Source: CAWIOX01 sp963837775
Lineage (GTDB): Bacteria; Pseudomonadota; Gammaproteobacteria; Burkholderiales; Burkholderiaceae_D
NCBI GenBank assembly: GCA_963837775.1
Contig: CAWIOX010000029.1
Span: 248,001 to 312,000, forward strand
Reading direction: 5' to 3'
Length of the DNA: 64,000 nucleotides
Within the stretch, counting starts at the first letter, position 1. Every line of letters starts with the position of its first letter. A program made the position numbers and the translations under genes. The notes beneath the pieces were generated by a model, which saw only the letters and a program-made list of their open reading frames with translations, ran no database searches and was not told the DNA's origin. Below, piece by piece: positions 48,140-57,365 of the stretch.

Positions 48140-49249
48140 TCAGGACAAACGCTCTCCGCTGTCCGGATCGAACAGGGTCGCCTTCGACAGATCGAACAGC
48201 AGCGTCATTGTCTCGCCGGCATGCACCGCTTCGCGCGGGTGGACGCGGCAGGTGACGGCGGCGTCGTTGAGTTTGGTCATGATCAGCGTGTCGGGGCCGG
48301 TCGGCTCGGTCAGCTCGACGCGGCATTGCAGCAACTGCCCGGTTTCGCTGTGCGCGCTGCGGGTGTCGGTGATCTGCTCCGGGCGTATCCCCAGGATCAC
48401 CTTGCGGCCGATGTGCGAGCGCAGCTTCTCCAGTGAAAACGGCAGCACCACGTCGGTCTTCACGCCGGCATTGTCGATCACGGTGCTGACCTTGCCGTCC
48501 TGCTCTTGCAGCGTGCAGTGCACGAAGTTCATCGACGGCGAGCCGATGAAGCCGGCCACGAACAGGTTGGCCGGATTGTCGTAGATGTCTTGCGGCGAGC
48601 CGAATTGCTGCACCACGCCATCTTTCATCACCGCGATGCGGTCGCCCATCGTCATCGCTTCGATCTGGTCGTGCGTGACATAGACGATGGTGGTGCCCAT
48701 TTTCTGGTGCATCAGCTTGATCTCGGCGCGCATTTCGACGCGCAGCTTGGCATCCAGGTTCGACAGCGGTTCATCGAACAGGAACAGCGACGGCTTGCGG
48801 GTCAGCGCGCGGCCCATCGCGACGCGCTGGCGCTGGCCGCCGGACAACTGGCCGGGCTTGCGGTCGAGCAGATGGGTGATCTGCAGGGTTTCCGCGACCC
48901 GCTCGACGGTTTCCTTCTGTTCCGCTTTCGGCACTTTCCGCACGCCCAGGCCGAACGCGATGTTCTCGCGCACCGTCATCGACGGGTACAGCGCGTACGA
49001 CTGGAACACCATCGCGATGTCGCGGTCTTTCGGCTCCAGATTGTTGACCACGCGGTCGCCGAAGCGGATTTCGCCCGAAGTGACGGTTTCCAGCCCGGCG
49101 ATCATGTTGAGCAGCGTCGATTTGCCGGAGCCGGAGCCGCCGACCAGAATCAGGAACTGGCCGTCTTCGATGTCGATGTCGATCCCTTTCAGGACTTCGA
49201 CACCATTGTTGTAGCTTTTGCGTACATTGCGTATGGATAAACTAGACAC
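48140..49249 (-). CDS. Sugar ABC transporter ATPase (MalK/UgpC type)
   Basis: 369 residues: Walker A GGSGSGKST, Q-loop FQSYALYPSMTVREN, signature LSGGQRQRVAMGRAL, Walker B LFLFDEPLSNLDAKLR, H-loop THDQ, and a C-terminal TOBE regulatory domain (ILGIRPEQITD). Energises the GtsBC-like permeases encoded just upstream (10-bp gap). The IS110-type element ends only 17 bp beyond its stop. Confidence 0.92.
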   Translation of the reverse strand: MSSLSIRNVRKSYNNGVEVLKGIDIDIEDGQFLILVGGSGSGKSTLLNMIAGLETVTSGEIRFGDRVVNNLEPKDRDIAMVFQSYALYPSMTVRENIAFGLGVRKVPKAEQKETVERVAETLQITHLLDRKPGQLSGGQRQRVAMGRALTRKPSLFLFDEPLSNLDAKLRVEMRAEIKLMHQKMGTTIVYVTHDQIEAMTMGDRIAVMKDGVVQQFGSPQDIYDNPANLFVAGFIGSPSMNFVHCTLQEQDGKVSTVIDNAGVKTDVVLPFSLEKLRSHIGRKVILGIRPEQITDTRSAHSETGQLLQCRVELTEPTGPDTLIMTKLNDAAVTCRVHPREAVHAGETMTLLFDLSKATLFDPDSGERLS

Positions 49250-49259
49250 GTTTTACTCC

Positions 49260-50126
49260 TTAACCTTTAACTGCGCCGGCGGTCAGGCCGCGCACGAAAT
49301 AACGACCAGCAACCATATAGACGAACAGGGTCGGCAGCGCGGCGATGATGGCGCCGGCCATGTCGACGTTGTATTCCTTCACGCCTGTTGTCGTGTTGAC
49401 CAGATTGTTCAAACCGACGGTGACCGGTTGCCCCTGCCCTCCGGCGAATACGACACCGAACAGGAAGTCGTTCCAGATCTGGGTAAATTGCCAGATGATG
49501 CAGACCGTGAAGATCGGGCCCGAGATCGGCAGGATGATTTTGCGGAAAATCAGGAAAAATCCTGCGCCGTCGATGCGCGCTGCCCTGACCAGCTCTTCCG
49601 GCACGCTGATGTAGTAGTTCCTGAAAAACAGCGTGGTGAACGCGGTGCCGTACACCACATGCACCAGGATCAGCCCGCTGGTGGTATTGGCCAGGCCGAA
49701 TATCCCCAGCAAATTCGCCATCGGCAGGATCACTACCTGGAACGGGATGAAACAGCCGACCAGCAACGCGGTAAACAACACTTCGGAGCCGCGGAAACGC
49801 CAGTGCGCGAACACATAGCCGTTGAACGCGCCCAGAAAGGTCGAGATCAGCACCGACGGGATCACCATCTTCAGCGAGTTGATGAAGAACGGCTGCAAGC
49901 CTTCGCAGCTGACGCCGGTGCAGGCCGACGACCAGGCCTTGCTCCAGGAGTCGGTATTGAACGCTTGCGGCCACGACAGCAGGTTGCCGCTGCGGATTTC
50001 ATCCAGTGTCTTGAATGAGGTCGACAGCATCACGTACAGCGGTGCCACGTAATACAGTGCGAACAGCACCAGCAACGCATACAGCGCAATACGGCCGGGG
50101 GTGAGTTTTTTGCTTGTGTCGTTCAT
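49260..50126 (-). CDS. Sugar ABC transporter permease (GtsC/MalG-like)
   Basis: 288 residues, six membrane helices and the permease EAA-type loop (EELVRAARIDGAGFFLIFRK, ILPISGPIF). The KTLDEIRSGNLLSWP N-terminal region is typical of glucose/mannose GtsC. Overlaps the upstream permease by 4 bp (ATGA). Confidence 0.9.
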   Translation of the reverse strand: MNDTSKKLTPGRIALYALLVLFALYYVAPLYVMLSTSFKTLDEIRSGNLLSWPQAFNTDSWSKAWSSACTGVSCEGLQPFFINSLKMVIPSVLISTFLGAFNGYVFAHWRFRGSEVLFTALLVGCFIPFQVVILPMANLLGIFGLANTTSGLILVHVVYGTAFTTLFFRNYYISVPEELVRAARIDGAGFFLIFRKIILPISGPIFTVCIIWQFTQIWNDFLFGVVFAGGQGQPVTVGLNNLVNTTTGVKEYNVDMAGAIIAALPTLFVYMVAGRYFVRGLTAGAVKG

Positions 50127-51007
50127 CGCATCGCCTTTGCGCTACGCGCTTCCATATACATCAGCGGCACCAGTACCGCGACAATCGTCATCAGCATCAT
50201 CATCGCCGACGCAGAACCCAGACCCAGTTGCCCGCGAGTGAAGGAAAACTGGTACATGAAGATGGCCGGTACCGACGACGAGTTGCCCGGTCCGCCGGCA
50301 GTCAGCGCCATCACCAGATCGAAGCTCTTGATCGCGATATGCGACAGGATCAGCAACACGCTGAAGAACACCGGGCGCATCGCCGGAATCACGATACGGC
50401 GGTAAATGGTCGGCAAGGAAGCGCCATCGACCTGTGCCGCCTTGATGATTTCATCGTCGATGCCGCGCAGACCGGCCAGAAACAGCGCCATCACGAAACC
50501 CGACGATTGCCAGACCCCGGCGATCACGACGGTATAGATCGCCATGTCGGGATTGACCAGCCAGTCGAAGTGAAAGCTGGTCCAGCCCCAGTCGTGCATG
50601 ACCTTTTCAAGGCCGAGGCCGGGATTCAATATCCATTTCCAGGCGGTGCCCGTGACGATGAAGGACAGCGCCATCGGATACAGGTAAATCGCGCGCAACG
50701 CGCCTTCGGCCCGTATTTTCTGATCCAGCAGGATCGCGACAAACAGGCCGAAGCCGACGCTGCACGCGATGAACAGGCCGCCGAAAATGCCGAGATTCTT
50801 GGCGGAAGTCCACCAGCGGTCATTGTCGAACAGCAGTTCGTACTGGGCGAAGCCGGCGAAATCGAAATTCGGCATCAGCCGCGATTCGGTCAGGGACAAG
50901 TAACCGGTGATGAAGATGAAGCCATACACGAATATCAGGCTGGCGAAGAGCGTGGGACTCAACACCAACTGGGGTATCCGGCGCTCGAATTGGGTGCGTA
51001 GAGACAT
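50123..51007 (-). CDS. Sugar ABC transporter permease (GtsB/MalF-like)
   Basis: 294 residues with six helices and the loop DDEIIKAAQVDGASLPTIYR plus RIVIPAMRPVFF. Start at 51007 (MSLRTQFERRIPQLVLSP). The frame stays open to 51175 because a tandem 108-bp duplication copies the start region, giving a second MSLRTQSERQVPQ upstream; that longer form is probably not used. Confidence 0.9.
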   Translation of the reverse strand: MSLRTQFERRIPQLVLSPTLFASLIFVYGFIFITGYLSLTESRLMPNFDFAGFAQYELLFDNDRWWTSAKNLGIFGGLFIACSVGFGLFVAILLDQKIRAEGALRAIYLYPMALSFIVTGTAWKWILNPGLGLEKVMHDWGWTSFHFDWLVNPDMAIYTVVIAGVWQSSGFVMALFLAGLRGIDDEIIKAAQVDGASLPTIYRRIVIPAMRPVFFSVLLILSHIAIKSFDLVMALTAGGPGNSSSVPAIFMYQFSFTRGQLGLGSASAMMMLMTIVAVLVPLMYMEARSAKAMR

Positions 51008-51163
51008 TGCGAAGCCGTTTGTGTGCGTTACTGAGGGGTGCCCCCGATGGCCGGACGGCTGGCCATCCGCTACGAACTGGGGTACCTGGCGCTCAGATTG
51101 GGTGCGTAAAGACATTGCTGAGCCTTTAGTGTGCGTTACTGAGAAGTGCCGACGATGGCCGGA
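50967..51163 (-). repeat. Tandem 108-bp duplication over the gtsB-like start
   Basis: Two imperfect copies (about 50967-51057 and 51075-51163) each contain AACTGGGGTA, ATTGGGTGCGTA and GACATTGC followed by GTGTGCGTTACTGAG. The period of 108 bp is a multiple of three. The rest of 51164-51327 holds no gene. Confidence 0.75.
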
Positions 51164-51327
51164 CGAGGCCATCACATATCAAATCAACGCGGCAAGCCGT
51201 CAGGCCTGCCGCCTCGCTGCATTATTCCTGTTTGCATTAGAAGCGAGAACAAGGCGCGCCGACGAAGACAGTGCTTTAGCACGGCAAGGAGAAGCAACGC
51301 TGTTATCGCTTTTAATGCGAATTGGAA

Positions 51328-52569
51328 TTACTTGGTCTTGGCTGCTTTCGCCAGAGCCGTCACTGCATCTTTCGAGTTCATGTCGGAATTCATGAACTTG
51401 GCGATCACATCGACCAGCGCGCCTTGCGTGGCGGACTGGACTGCCATGCCGTGCGCAAACGAAGGCACCAGGCCGCCGGTCTTGCTGGTCGCTGCCATGT
51501 CATCCATCGACTTGATCGCGCAATCGTCAAACTTGTCGCGGGAGACGCCGGAACGCACCGGGATCGAACCTTTGTTCAGGTTGAAAATCGCCTGGAACTT
51601 CGGGCTCATGATCGCAGTCGCCAACGCCATCTGGCCTTTTTGCGCTTCGGCATTTTTTTGCTTGAACATCGCAAAGGAATCGATATTGAAGGTGTAGGCC
51701 TTGTCCGTACCCGGTGCGGCTGCGCACAGATAGTCCTTGCCCGGCACCTTGCCGGCCGCGGCGAATTCGCCCTTGGCCCAGTCGCCCATGAATTGCATGC
51801 CGGCCTTGCCGTTGATGACCATCGCCGTTGCCAGGTTCCAGTCACGGCCGGCCGCATCCTTGTCGATATAGCCCTTGACCTTGCCCAGCGTGTCGAACAC
51901 CTTGACCATGGTCGGGCTGGTCAGCGCGGATTGATCGAGCTTGACCAAGGCCTTGTTGTAGAAATCGGCGCCGCCGACGCCCAGCGCGACCGACTCAAAC
52001 ACGGTCGCGTCCTGCCAAGGCTGGCCGCCGTGCGCAACCGCAATCGCGCCGGACTTCTTGATTTTGTCAGCGGCGACGAAGAACTCGTCCCAAGTCGCAG
52101 GCATTTTGCTCACGCCGGCTTTTTTCAGCACTTCCGGATTGGCCCAGACCCAGTTCACACGGTGCACATTGACCGGCGCGGCGACGTAATGGCCTTTGTA
52201 TTTCATCACATCGGAGACGACCTTAGGCAGCACGCTGTCCCACTGCCCGGCTTTGGCCGCGTCGTCGATGTTGGCCAACACGCCCTCTTGGCCCCATTCC
52301 TGGATCGAAGGCCCCTTGATCTGTGCTGCGGTAGGAGAATTACCGGAAATCACGCGCGCCTTCAGCGCGGTCATCGCGTTTTCGCCACCGCCGCCTGCTA
52401 CCGCAAAATCTTTCCAGCCGTAACCCTCATCCTTCATGATTTGCTTGAGCTGCGCAGCCGATTTCGCTTCGCCGCCAGAAGTCCAGTAATGCAACACTTC
52501 CACATCAGCTGCAAAAGCGGATCCAGCGAAAGCAAGGCTCGTTGCCAATACGATTTGTTTCAATTTCAT
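51328..52569 (-). CDS. Sugar ABC transporter binding protein (GtsA-like)
   Basis: 413 residues: signal peptide MKLKQIVLATSLAFAGSAFA, then VEVLHYWTSGGEAKSAAQLK, NVHRVNWVWANPEVLKKAGV, ATWDEFFVAADKIKKSG and MQFMGDWAKGEF, as in the GtsA-type glucose-binding proteins of Pseudomonas and Burkholderia. GGAG precedes the ATG. The promoter carries HexR-like sites. First gene of the binding protein-permease-permease-ATPase operon. Confidence 0.92.
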   Translation of the reverse strand: MKLKQIVLATSLAFAGSAFAADVEVLHYWTSGGEAKSAAQLKQIMKDEGYGWKDFAVAGGGGENAMTALKARVISGNSPTAAQIKGPSIQEWGQEGVLANIDDAAKAGQWDSVLPKVVSDVMKYKGHYVAAPVNVHRVNWVWANPEVLKKAGVSKMPATWDEFFVAADKIKKSGAIAVAHGGQPWQDATVFESVALGVGGADFYNKALVKLDQSALTSPTMVKVFDTLGKVKGYIDKDAAGRDWNLATAMVINGKAGMQFMGDWAKGEFAAAGKVPGKDYLCAAAPGTDKAYTFNIDSFAMFKQKNAEAQKGQMALATAIMSPKFQAIFNLNKGSIPVRSGVSRDKFDDCAIKSMDDMAATSKTGGLVPSFAHGMAVQSATQGALVDVIAKFMNSDMNSKDAVTALAKAAKTK

Positions 52570-52689
52570 CTCCGACACTCCTGTTATGAACTGCATTTGT
52601 AGTTTTAATTCCGAAGTACCCATCTCCGTGGATCCCGCTCAATCAACTTCATTCTCGAAAGGGCCAACTTACAGAGTGGCAAATACATG

Positions 52690-52702
52690 GTAGTCAAACT
52701 AC
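52690..52702. promoter_or_regulatory. HexR-like operator 1 (gtsA promoter)
   Basis: GTAGT-CAA-ACTAC, a perfect palindrome 120 bp upstream of the binding-protein start, of the form bound by HexR/RpiR repressors. Confidence 0.6.
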
Positions 52703-52724
52703 ACGAATAAAGCAATATATTTTG

Positions 52725-52737
52725 GTAGTATTAATAC
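52725..52737. promoter_or_regulatory. HexR-like operator 2 (gtsA promoter)
   Basis: GTAGTATTAATAC, identical to the site at 54910-54922 and 22 bp from operator 1. Confidence 0.55.
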
Positions 52738-52766
52738 AGTTTATTTCGATTTACTTGATCTGAACC

Positions 52767-52851
52767 GTAGGATGGGTGAAACCCATCCCGCCAACCTCCC
52801 GTCAACCGGCGCCATCATGGGGCTTGATGGGATGGGTTTCACCCATCCTAC
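52767..52851. repeat. REP pair (GTAGGATGGGTGAAACCCATCC)
   Basis: The left unit starting GTAGGATGGGTGAAACCCA and its inverted partner ending TGGGTTTCACCCATCCTAC are self-complementary hairpins facing each other across about 40 bp, between the gtsA promoter and the glk-hexR stop. Confidence 0.85.
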
Positions 52852-52873
52852 AAACCTCATATGAATCACTGCC

Positions 52874-54781
52874 CTACTCCAGGTGCCCGCCGAATTTAAG
52901 GCTGGTTTTACGGCGCGCATCGTCCAGATGCGCATCCGCCATCGGTCCGGCGCCGGACGACTCGCCCGCATCATTGCGCGCCAGTCCGACCGACAGGATA
53001 TCGACCATCATCAGCTGCAACAGACGCACGATCATCGGCACATAATCGAGATTGCCTTCCGGGTGATCGACCGTCAGCAACACATCGGTCAGCTTGGCCA
53101 GCGGCGATCCGCTGGCCGTGATCGCCAGGATTTTCGCGCCGCGGGAGCGCGCGACCTTGATCGATTCCAGCAATTCCGGCGGACGGCCGGAGCGGGAAAT
53201 CACCAGCACCACGTCCTTCGCCCCCAGCAAGGCGGCACTCATCTGCTGCGCCTGCGGGTCCGGGAAGTAGCTGCTGACGATGCCGAGGTTGAGCAATTTT
53301 TGCTGCGTATCCTCAACCACCACGCGCGCGCTGCCGACCCCCAGCAACTCGACCCGATGCGCATTGCGCAACAATTCGATGGCGGCCGCCAACGCCTTGG
53401 CGTCGAGCTTGTCGCGCAAGGCCAGCGCCGCCGAGGCGCTATTGGCCAGCACCTTGCTGCCCAGGTCGGCCACCGTATCCGAGGTTTTTACCTGCGAGTG
53501 CGCGACCGCGATGGTGCCGCCGGTCAGGCCGGAAGCCAGCTTGAGCTTGAAATCGGCCAGCCCCTGCACCCCGACCGAACGGCAAAACCGCATCACCGTC
53601 GGCTGGCTGACGCCGACCCGCTGCGCGATCTCGATGATCGGCAAGGTCAGCATCGCGCGCGGATCTTCCAGCACCCAGTCGGCCACCCGCCGTTCGGACG
53701 GGCTGATGCGCTCGCGCACCTGGCGGATATGGTCGAGCATCGGCGCACCGGCATTGGCGGTCTTGAGTTTCTCGGCCAGAATCGCCGAAACGCCCAGGAA
53801 AGCCGGGTATTCGGCAGTAATGATGTAAGTCGGAATTTGCACCAGATAATTCGAGAAGCGCCCTTTTTGCTCGAAACGCTCGCGAAATGACGACGCAGCG
53901 AACAGGCGCCCGAGGCGCGGCACGATGCCGCCGCCGATGTAAATCCCGCCCAAGGCGCCCAGCGTGATCGCGATATTGCCGGCCACCGTGCCCAGCATCG
54001 CGCAGAAGCACTCGACCGTTTCCGCACAAATGGCGCAGGAACCGTCCAGCGCGCGGCGCGTCACCTCGGCCGCCTCCAGCGGCTCGGCATCGACCTTGCC
54101 GGCACGATCGGCCAGCGCCCGGTAAATCAGTTCCAGCCCCATGCCCGACAGCAGACGCTCGGCCGACACATGCGGAAATTCGCGCCAGGCAAAACGCAGC
54201 ACATCGATTTCCCGCTCGTCGCTGGGAGAGAAGCTGACATGGCCGCCTTCGCTGCCGAGCGCAATCCAGCGGTCTTCGGTCGGGATCATGCCGGACACGC
54301 CCAGCCCGGTGCCGGCGCCGATCAGCCCGATCACGCTATCCGGACGCGGCATGCCGCCGCCCACCGACGCCCGTTGTTCGGACGACAAATGCGGCAGCGC
54401 CATCGCCAGCGCGGTGAAGTCGTTGACCACCAGCAGCGTGTCGAAACCCAGCGCAGTGCGCAGCGCCTCGATCGAAAAGGTCCAGTGGTGGTTGGTCATC
54501 TTCACCACGTCGCCGCCGACCGGATTGGCGATCGCGATCGCCGCATGGTGCACATGCGCGGCGCGCGCCGCCTGCGCGGCAGGACTGGCCAGATAGGCCG
54601 TCACCGCATCCTGCAATGACGGATAATCCTTGCACGGCAGCACGCACACCGCTTCAAAATGCCCCGGCGCGGTCTCCAGCACGAAGCGCGCATTGGTGCC
54701 GCCGACATCAGCCAGCAAGCGCGGGCCGTCACTGAATCTATCCACCGGGATCGGAATGGCTAAACCTGTTGTCATGTTCAT
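52874..54781 (-). CDS. glk: Glucokinase-HexR/RpiR fusion
   Basis: 635 residues in one intact frame. Residues about 20-335 are glucokinase (LLADVGGTNARF phosphate loop, NHHWTF, VVNDFTALAMALP with the catalytic Asp, GAGTGLGVS). Residues about 345-420 are an RpiR HTH (ISPSERRVADWVLEDPRAML, QRVGVSQPTVMRFCRSVG). Residues about 460-590 are a SIS sugar-phosphate-binding domain (VELLGVGSARVVVED, VVLVISRSGRPPELLE). It phosphorylates glucose and presumably represses sugar genes through GTAGT...ACTAC sites. Such fusions are known in Burkholderiales. Confidence 0.95.
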   Translation of the reverse strand: MNMTTGLAIPIPVDRFSDGPRLLADVGGTNARFVLETAPGHFEAVCVLPCKDYPSLQDAVTAYLASPAAQAARAAHVHHAAIAIANPVGGDVVKMTNHHWTFSIEALRTALGFDTLLVVNDFTALAMALPHLSSEQRASVGGGMPRPDSVIGLIGAGTGLGVSGMIPTEDRWIALGSEGGHVSFSPSDEREIDVLRFAWREFPHVSAERLLSGMGLELIYRALADRAGKVDAEPLEAAEVTRRALDGSCAICAETVECFCAMLGTVAGNIAITLGALGGIYIGGGIVPRLGRLFAASSFRERFEQKGRFSNYLVQIPTYIITAEYPAFLGVSAILAEKLKTANAGAPMLDHIRQVRERISPSERRVADWVLEDPRAMLTLPIIEIAQRVGVSQPTVMRFCRSVGVQGLADFKLKLASGLTGGTIAVAHSQVKTSDTVADLGSKVLANSASAALALRDKLDAKALAAAIELLRNAHRVELLGVGSARVVVEDTQQKLLNLGIVSSYFPDPQAQQMSAALLGAKDVVLVISRSGRPPELLESIKVARSRGAKILAITASGSPLAKLTDVLLTVDHPEGNLDYVPMIVRLLQLMMVDILSVGLARNDAGESSGAGPMADAHLDDARRKTSLKFGGHLE

Positions 54782-54909
54782 TTACCCTGTAAACTCTTCT
54801 TAATTGTCTTGGTAGTGCAGCTATTCGGAAAACACACGCGACTGACGTAGTTTAAATACATTCAATCTTATCTCAGCAGCTTCAATATAGTACATTGCAC
54901 GCCATTTGC

Positions 54910-54922
54910 GTAGTATTAATAC
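54910..54922. promoter_or_regulatory. HexR-like operator 3 (glk-hexR/mgs intergenic)
   Basis: GTAGTATTAATAC, the same 13 bases as at 52725-52737, in the divergent promoter region of glk-hexR and the methylglyoxal-synthase-like gene. Confidence 0.55.
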
Positions 54923-54943
54923 GAATTATATTTTAATTTTAGA

Positions 54944-54956
54944 GTAGTATGACTAC
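54944..54956. promoter_or_regulatory. HexR-like operator 4 (glk-hexR/mgs intergenic)
   Basis: GTAGT-ATG-ACTAC, perfect palindrome; spacing to operator 3 is 21 bp, almost the same as in the gtsA promoter, which supports a paired-site arrangement. Confidence 0.6.
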
Positions 54957-55048
54957 ATATCATGATTTGATTTGAAATGTCCGTCGTCGGACACGCCGAA
55001 CTCTTGCAGCAGAAGTAATCCTTTTACCTCTTTCCGGAACCTCAATCC

Positions 55049-55963
55049 ATGCATACCACTGACCGCCCTTACCGAATTGGCCTGGCTGCAAACCGCATCC
55101 ATCAAGACGCCTCCGATGCCGCGCTGGCGCAACTGCTGCAGGGAGCGCAACAGGCGATCGAGACTCACCTGCGTCCTGAATTGATCGTGGTCGGCAGAAC
55201 GCTCGATGCGATGCAAAGCCAGGGGCTGCTGAAGGACTATCCGCACATAGAGCGTTTCCCTTACGGGCGCGAGGGGGGATTGATGAAACTGGTGTCGCGC
55301 GTGGTCGACAGCGATCCAGGCCGCACGCTGGATGCGGTCATCTATCTGATGGACCCGGTCGATCCCTCTTCGGCGTTCCCGGAAGCCGTCGCGCTGAAGC
55401 GGCAATGCATCATCCACGGCAAACCGTTTCTGTCGACGCTGGCCAGCGCCAGGGAATGGCTGGAACTGGAAGCCTGCGCGCAGGGCGCCGCGCCGGATGC
55501 CAGCCTGGATGCGACCTTCGATCTGGCCAATGAAGGTATCGCGCTGATTGCGCATGATGCGATGAAGGGGAAAATGCTGGAACTGGCCGAACGCCATTTC
55601 GACCTGCTCGACAGCTTTGCCACGCGCTGCGCCACCGGCACCACCGGCGGCCTGCTGAACAAACTGGCGCAGAAGATCAAGGGCGAGGAAGCCGGCCGCA
55701 ACTGGGTCCGGCCATTCCTGAGCGGCCCGATGGGCGGCGACGCCCAGATTGCCGAGCTGATCCTGGACCGGCAGTGCCGGCGCGTGCTGTTCCTGGAAGA
55801 CCCGCATGTGGCAAGGCAGCATGAAGCCGACATCCAGCTGCTGGAACGCGCGACCCGCACCGTAACCGGTTACGCATCCTGCATGAGCGACGTGCAGTGC
55901 GTGGACCGCTGGCTGAGCCTGATGGCTGGACGGATCAGGATCAAGGCCGGCACCGGCGCATAA
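55049..55963 (+). CDS. Methylglyoxal-synthase-like protein with two domains
   Basis: 304 residues, twice the usual 150. The C-terminal half is a good methylglyoxal synthase domain: ANEGIALIAHDAMKGKMLEL, ATGTTGGLLNKL, GPMGGDAQIAELI and LFLEDPHVARQHEADIQLLE; the catalytic Asp of GGDAQI is kept. The N-terminal half (YRIGLAANRIHQDA, IVVGRTLDAMQ, YGREGGLMKLVSRVV, DAVIYLMDPVDPSSAFPEAV) looks like a degenerate copy of the same fold. It converts dihydroxyacetone phosphate to methylglyoxal if active. HexR-like sites upstream fit sugar-linked control. Confidence 0.78.
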   Translation: MHTTDRPYRIGLAANRIHQDASDAALAQLLQGAQQAIETHLRPELIVVGRTLDAMQSQGLLKDYPHIERFPYGREGGLMKLVSRVVDSDPGRTLDAVIYLMDPVDPSSAFPEAVALKRQCIIHGKPFLSTLASAREWLELEACAQGAAPDASLDATFDLANEGIALIAHDAMKGKMLELAERHFDLLDSFATRCATGTTGGLLNKLAQKIKGEEAGRNWVRPFLSGPMGGDAQIAELILDRQCRRVLFLEDPHVARQHEADIQLLERATRTVTGYASCMSDVQCVDRWLSLMAGRIRIKAGTGA

Positions 55964-55965
55964 GA

Positions 55966-56055
55966 TAATCAAATTGACGGGGGTATAGCAGAAAACACCT
56001 GTATTCCCGCACGATTTCATTGGGGCTAAAAAAATACCCGGTGGAGTATATTTCC
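55966..56055 (-). repeat. Divergent copy of the dispersed repeat (reverse)
   Basis: TCAAATTGACGGGGGTAT, then AAAACACC, TTCCCGCACGATTTCATTGG and GGAGTATATTT keep the order of the reverse complement of copies A-H. It is the only clear copy outside the 18-44 kb cluster apart from 5516 and is much more diverged. Confidence 0.65.
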
Positions 56056-56100
56056 ATCGGGTATTTTGCATCTGGCAAGGACAAACCTGCCTTAAACGGC

Positions 56101-57356
56101 TTATTTGTCCAGTTTCAGGAACAGGTCGCGGTCGGGTGCGAAGTTCGCATACAGCGGCAGCAAGGCGCCGCCGATCGCCCTGGCGTCCGAGCCGATGGTG
56201 CCGGCCAGCACCTCGGGGCGTGTAATGCCTTCCCAGCTGTAATAATCCAGGGCCTTTTCGACTTCGCCCATCAGCTTATCGAGCAGTTTGCCGGTCGATC
56301 GAGCCGTCGATGATCACGCCGTCCAGATCCAGCAGGCAGGTTGCGCTATTGATCGCCAATGCGATCGCGCGCGCGGCATCGTCCAGCCAGGCGGCGGTAT
56401 GCGTCAGCCACGGCGCCTGCAGCGCGCGCGCATCGACCGACGCCGCCTCATCCAGTCCTGCGGCAACGAACAATTGCTCCAGATTGAACAGCGATGCATC
56501 GCTCAGCAACTGCTCCGGGGTCGTGCCTTTATCGCTTCTGGCCAGTCCCAGCGGGATCGAGCCTACCGCGCCCGCATTGCCGTGCCGTCCGCTGCGCAGG
56601 TGACTGTCGATGACCAGGCCGCCGCCGATGAAGGTGCCGACGAACACATACAGGAAACTCTTGATGCTGCGGCCGCGGCCGGCGACCAGTTCCGCCACGC
56701 AGGCAGCGGCCGTGTCCTTTGAGAACTCTACCGGCAACTCCGTCATCGCCTGCACCCGCTCGCGGATATCGATCCGGTGCCACTTGTCGGCCTGGTCCGG
56801 CTCGATGCTGAGCAATTGCTGCCACCCGCCCAGCGCCAGCGGTGCGGCAATCCCGATCCCGCTCAGGCGCGACTCTTTTTTGGGTCCAAGAAAAGCGCGC
56901 ATATTGTCGAGTTGCAGTGCAATCTCGGCAAACAAGCGGTCAGGATCGGGGAAGGCATACGACAATGAAGAACGCTCGCGCACCTGGCCGACGAAGTCCA
57001 TCAGCAGCACATCCAGGCTGCGGCGGCCGATCTTGATGCCGATCGAAAAAGCGCCGTCCGGATTGAGCGCGATCGGCACCGATGGCTGGCCGACCTTGCC
57101 GCGCAGGGAGGCCAGCTTGAGCACCAAGCCCTCTTCCAGCAGACCGGTTGATGATCAGCGACACCGTCTGGGTGCTGAGGTTGGTGAGTCTGGCGATATC
57201 CGCTTTCGGCATGCTGCCGTGAAAGCGGATCGCCTGCAGCACGACGCGCTCATTGAACTGGCTCATCCCGATCTGGTTTGAGCCGCGTGGCCTGAGCCGC
57301 TTGATGTCGTCTTCACTTGGCTCAGTGAAGACTGTTTGCATAGGTGTGTCTAACAT
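56101..57356 (-). CDS. ROK-family transcriptional regulator (two frameshifts)
   Basis: About 418 residues. N-terminal winged HTH (VVLQAIRFHGSMPKADIARL, NLSTQTVSLIINR), then ROK domain with NPDGAFSIGIKIGRRSLDVL, VEFSKDTAAACVAELV, YVFVGTFIGGGLVID and DGVIIDGSIDR, ending PDRDLFLKLDK. Breaks near 57145 and 56300. ROK regulators respond to sugars or sugar phosphates; position suggests control of the fructose-type ABC genes. The Cys-rich ROK zinc motif is not evident. An RBS is not obvious before 57356. Confidence 0.85.
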
Positions 57357-57365
57357 AGCGAAACA

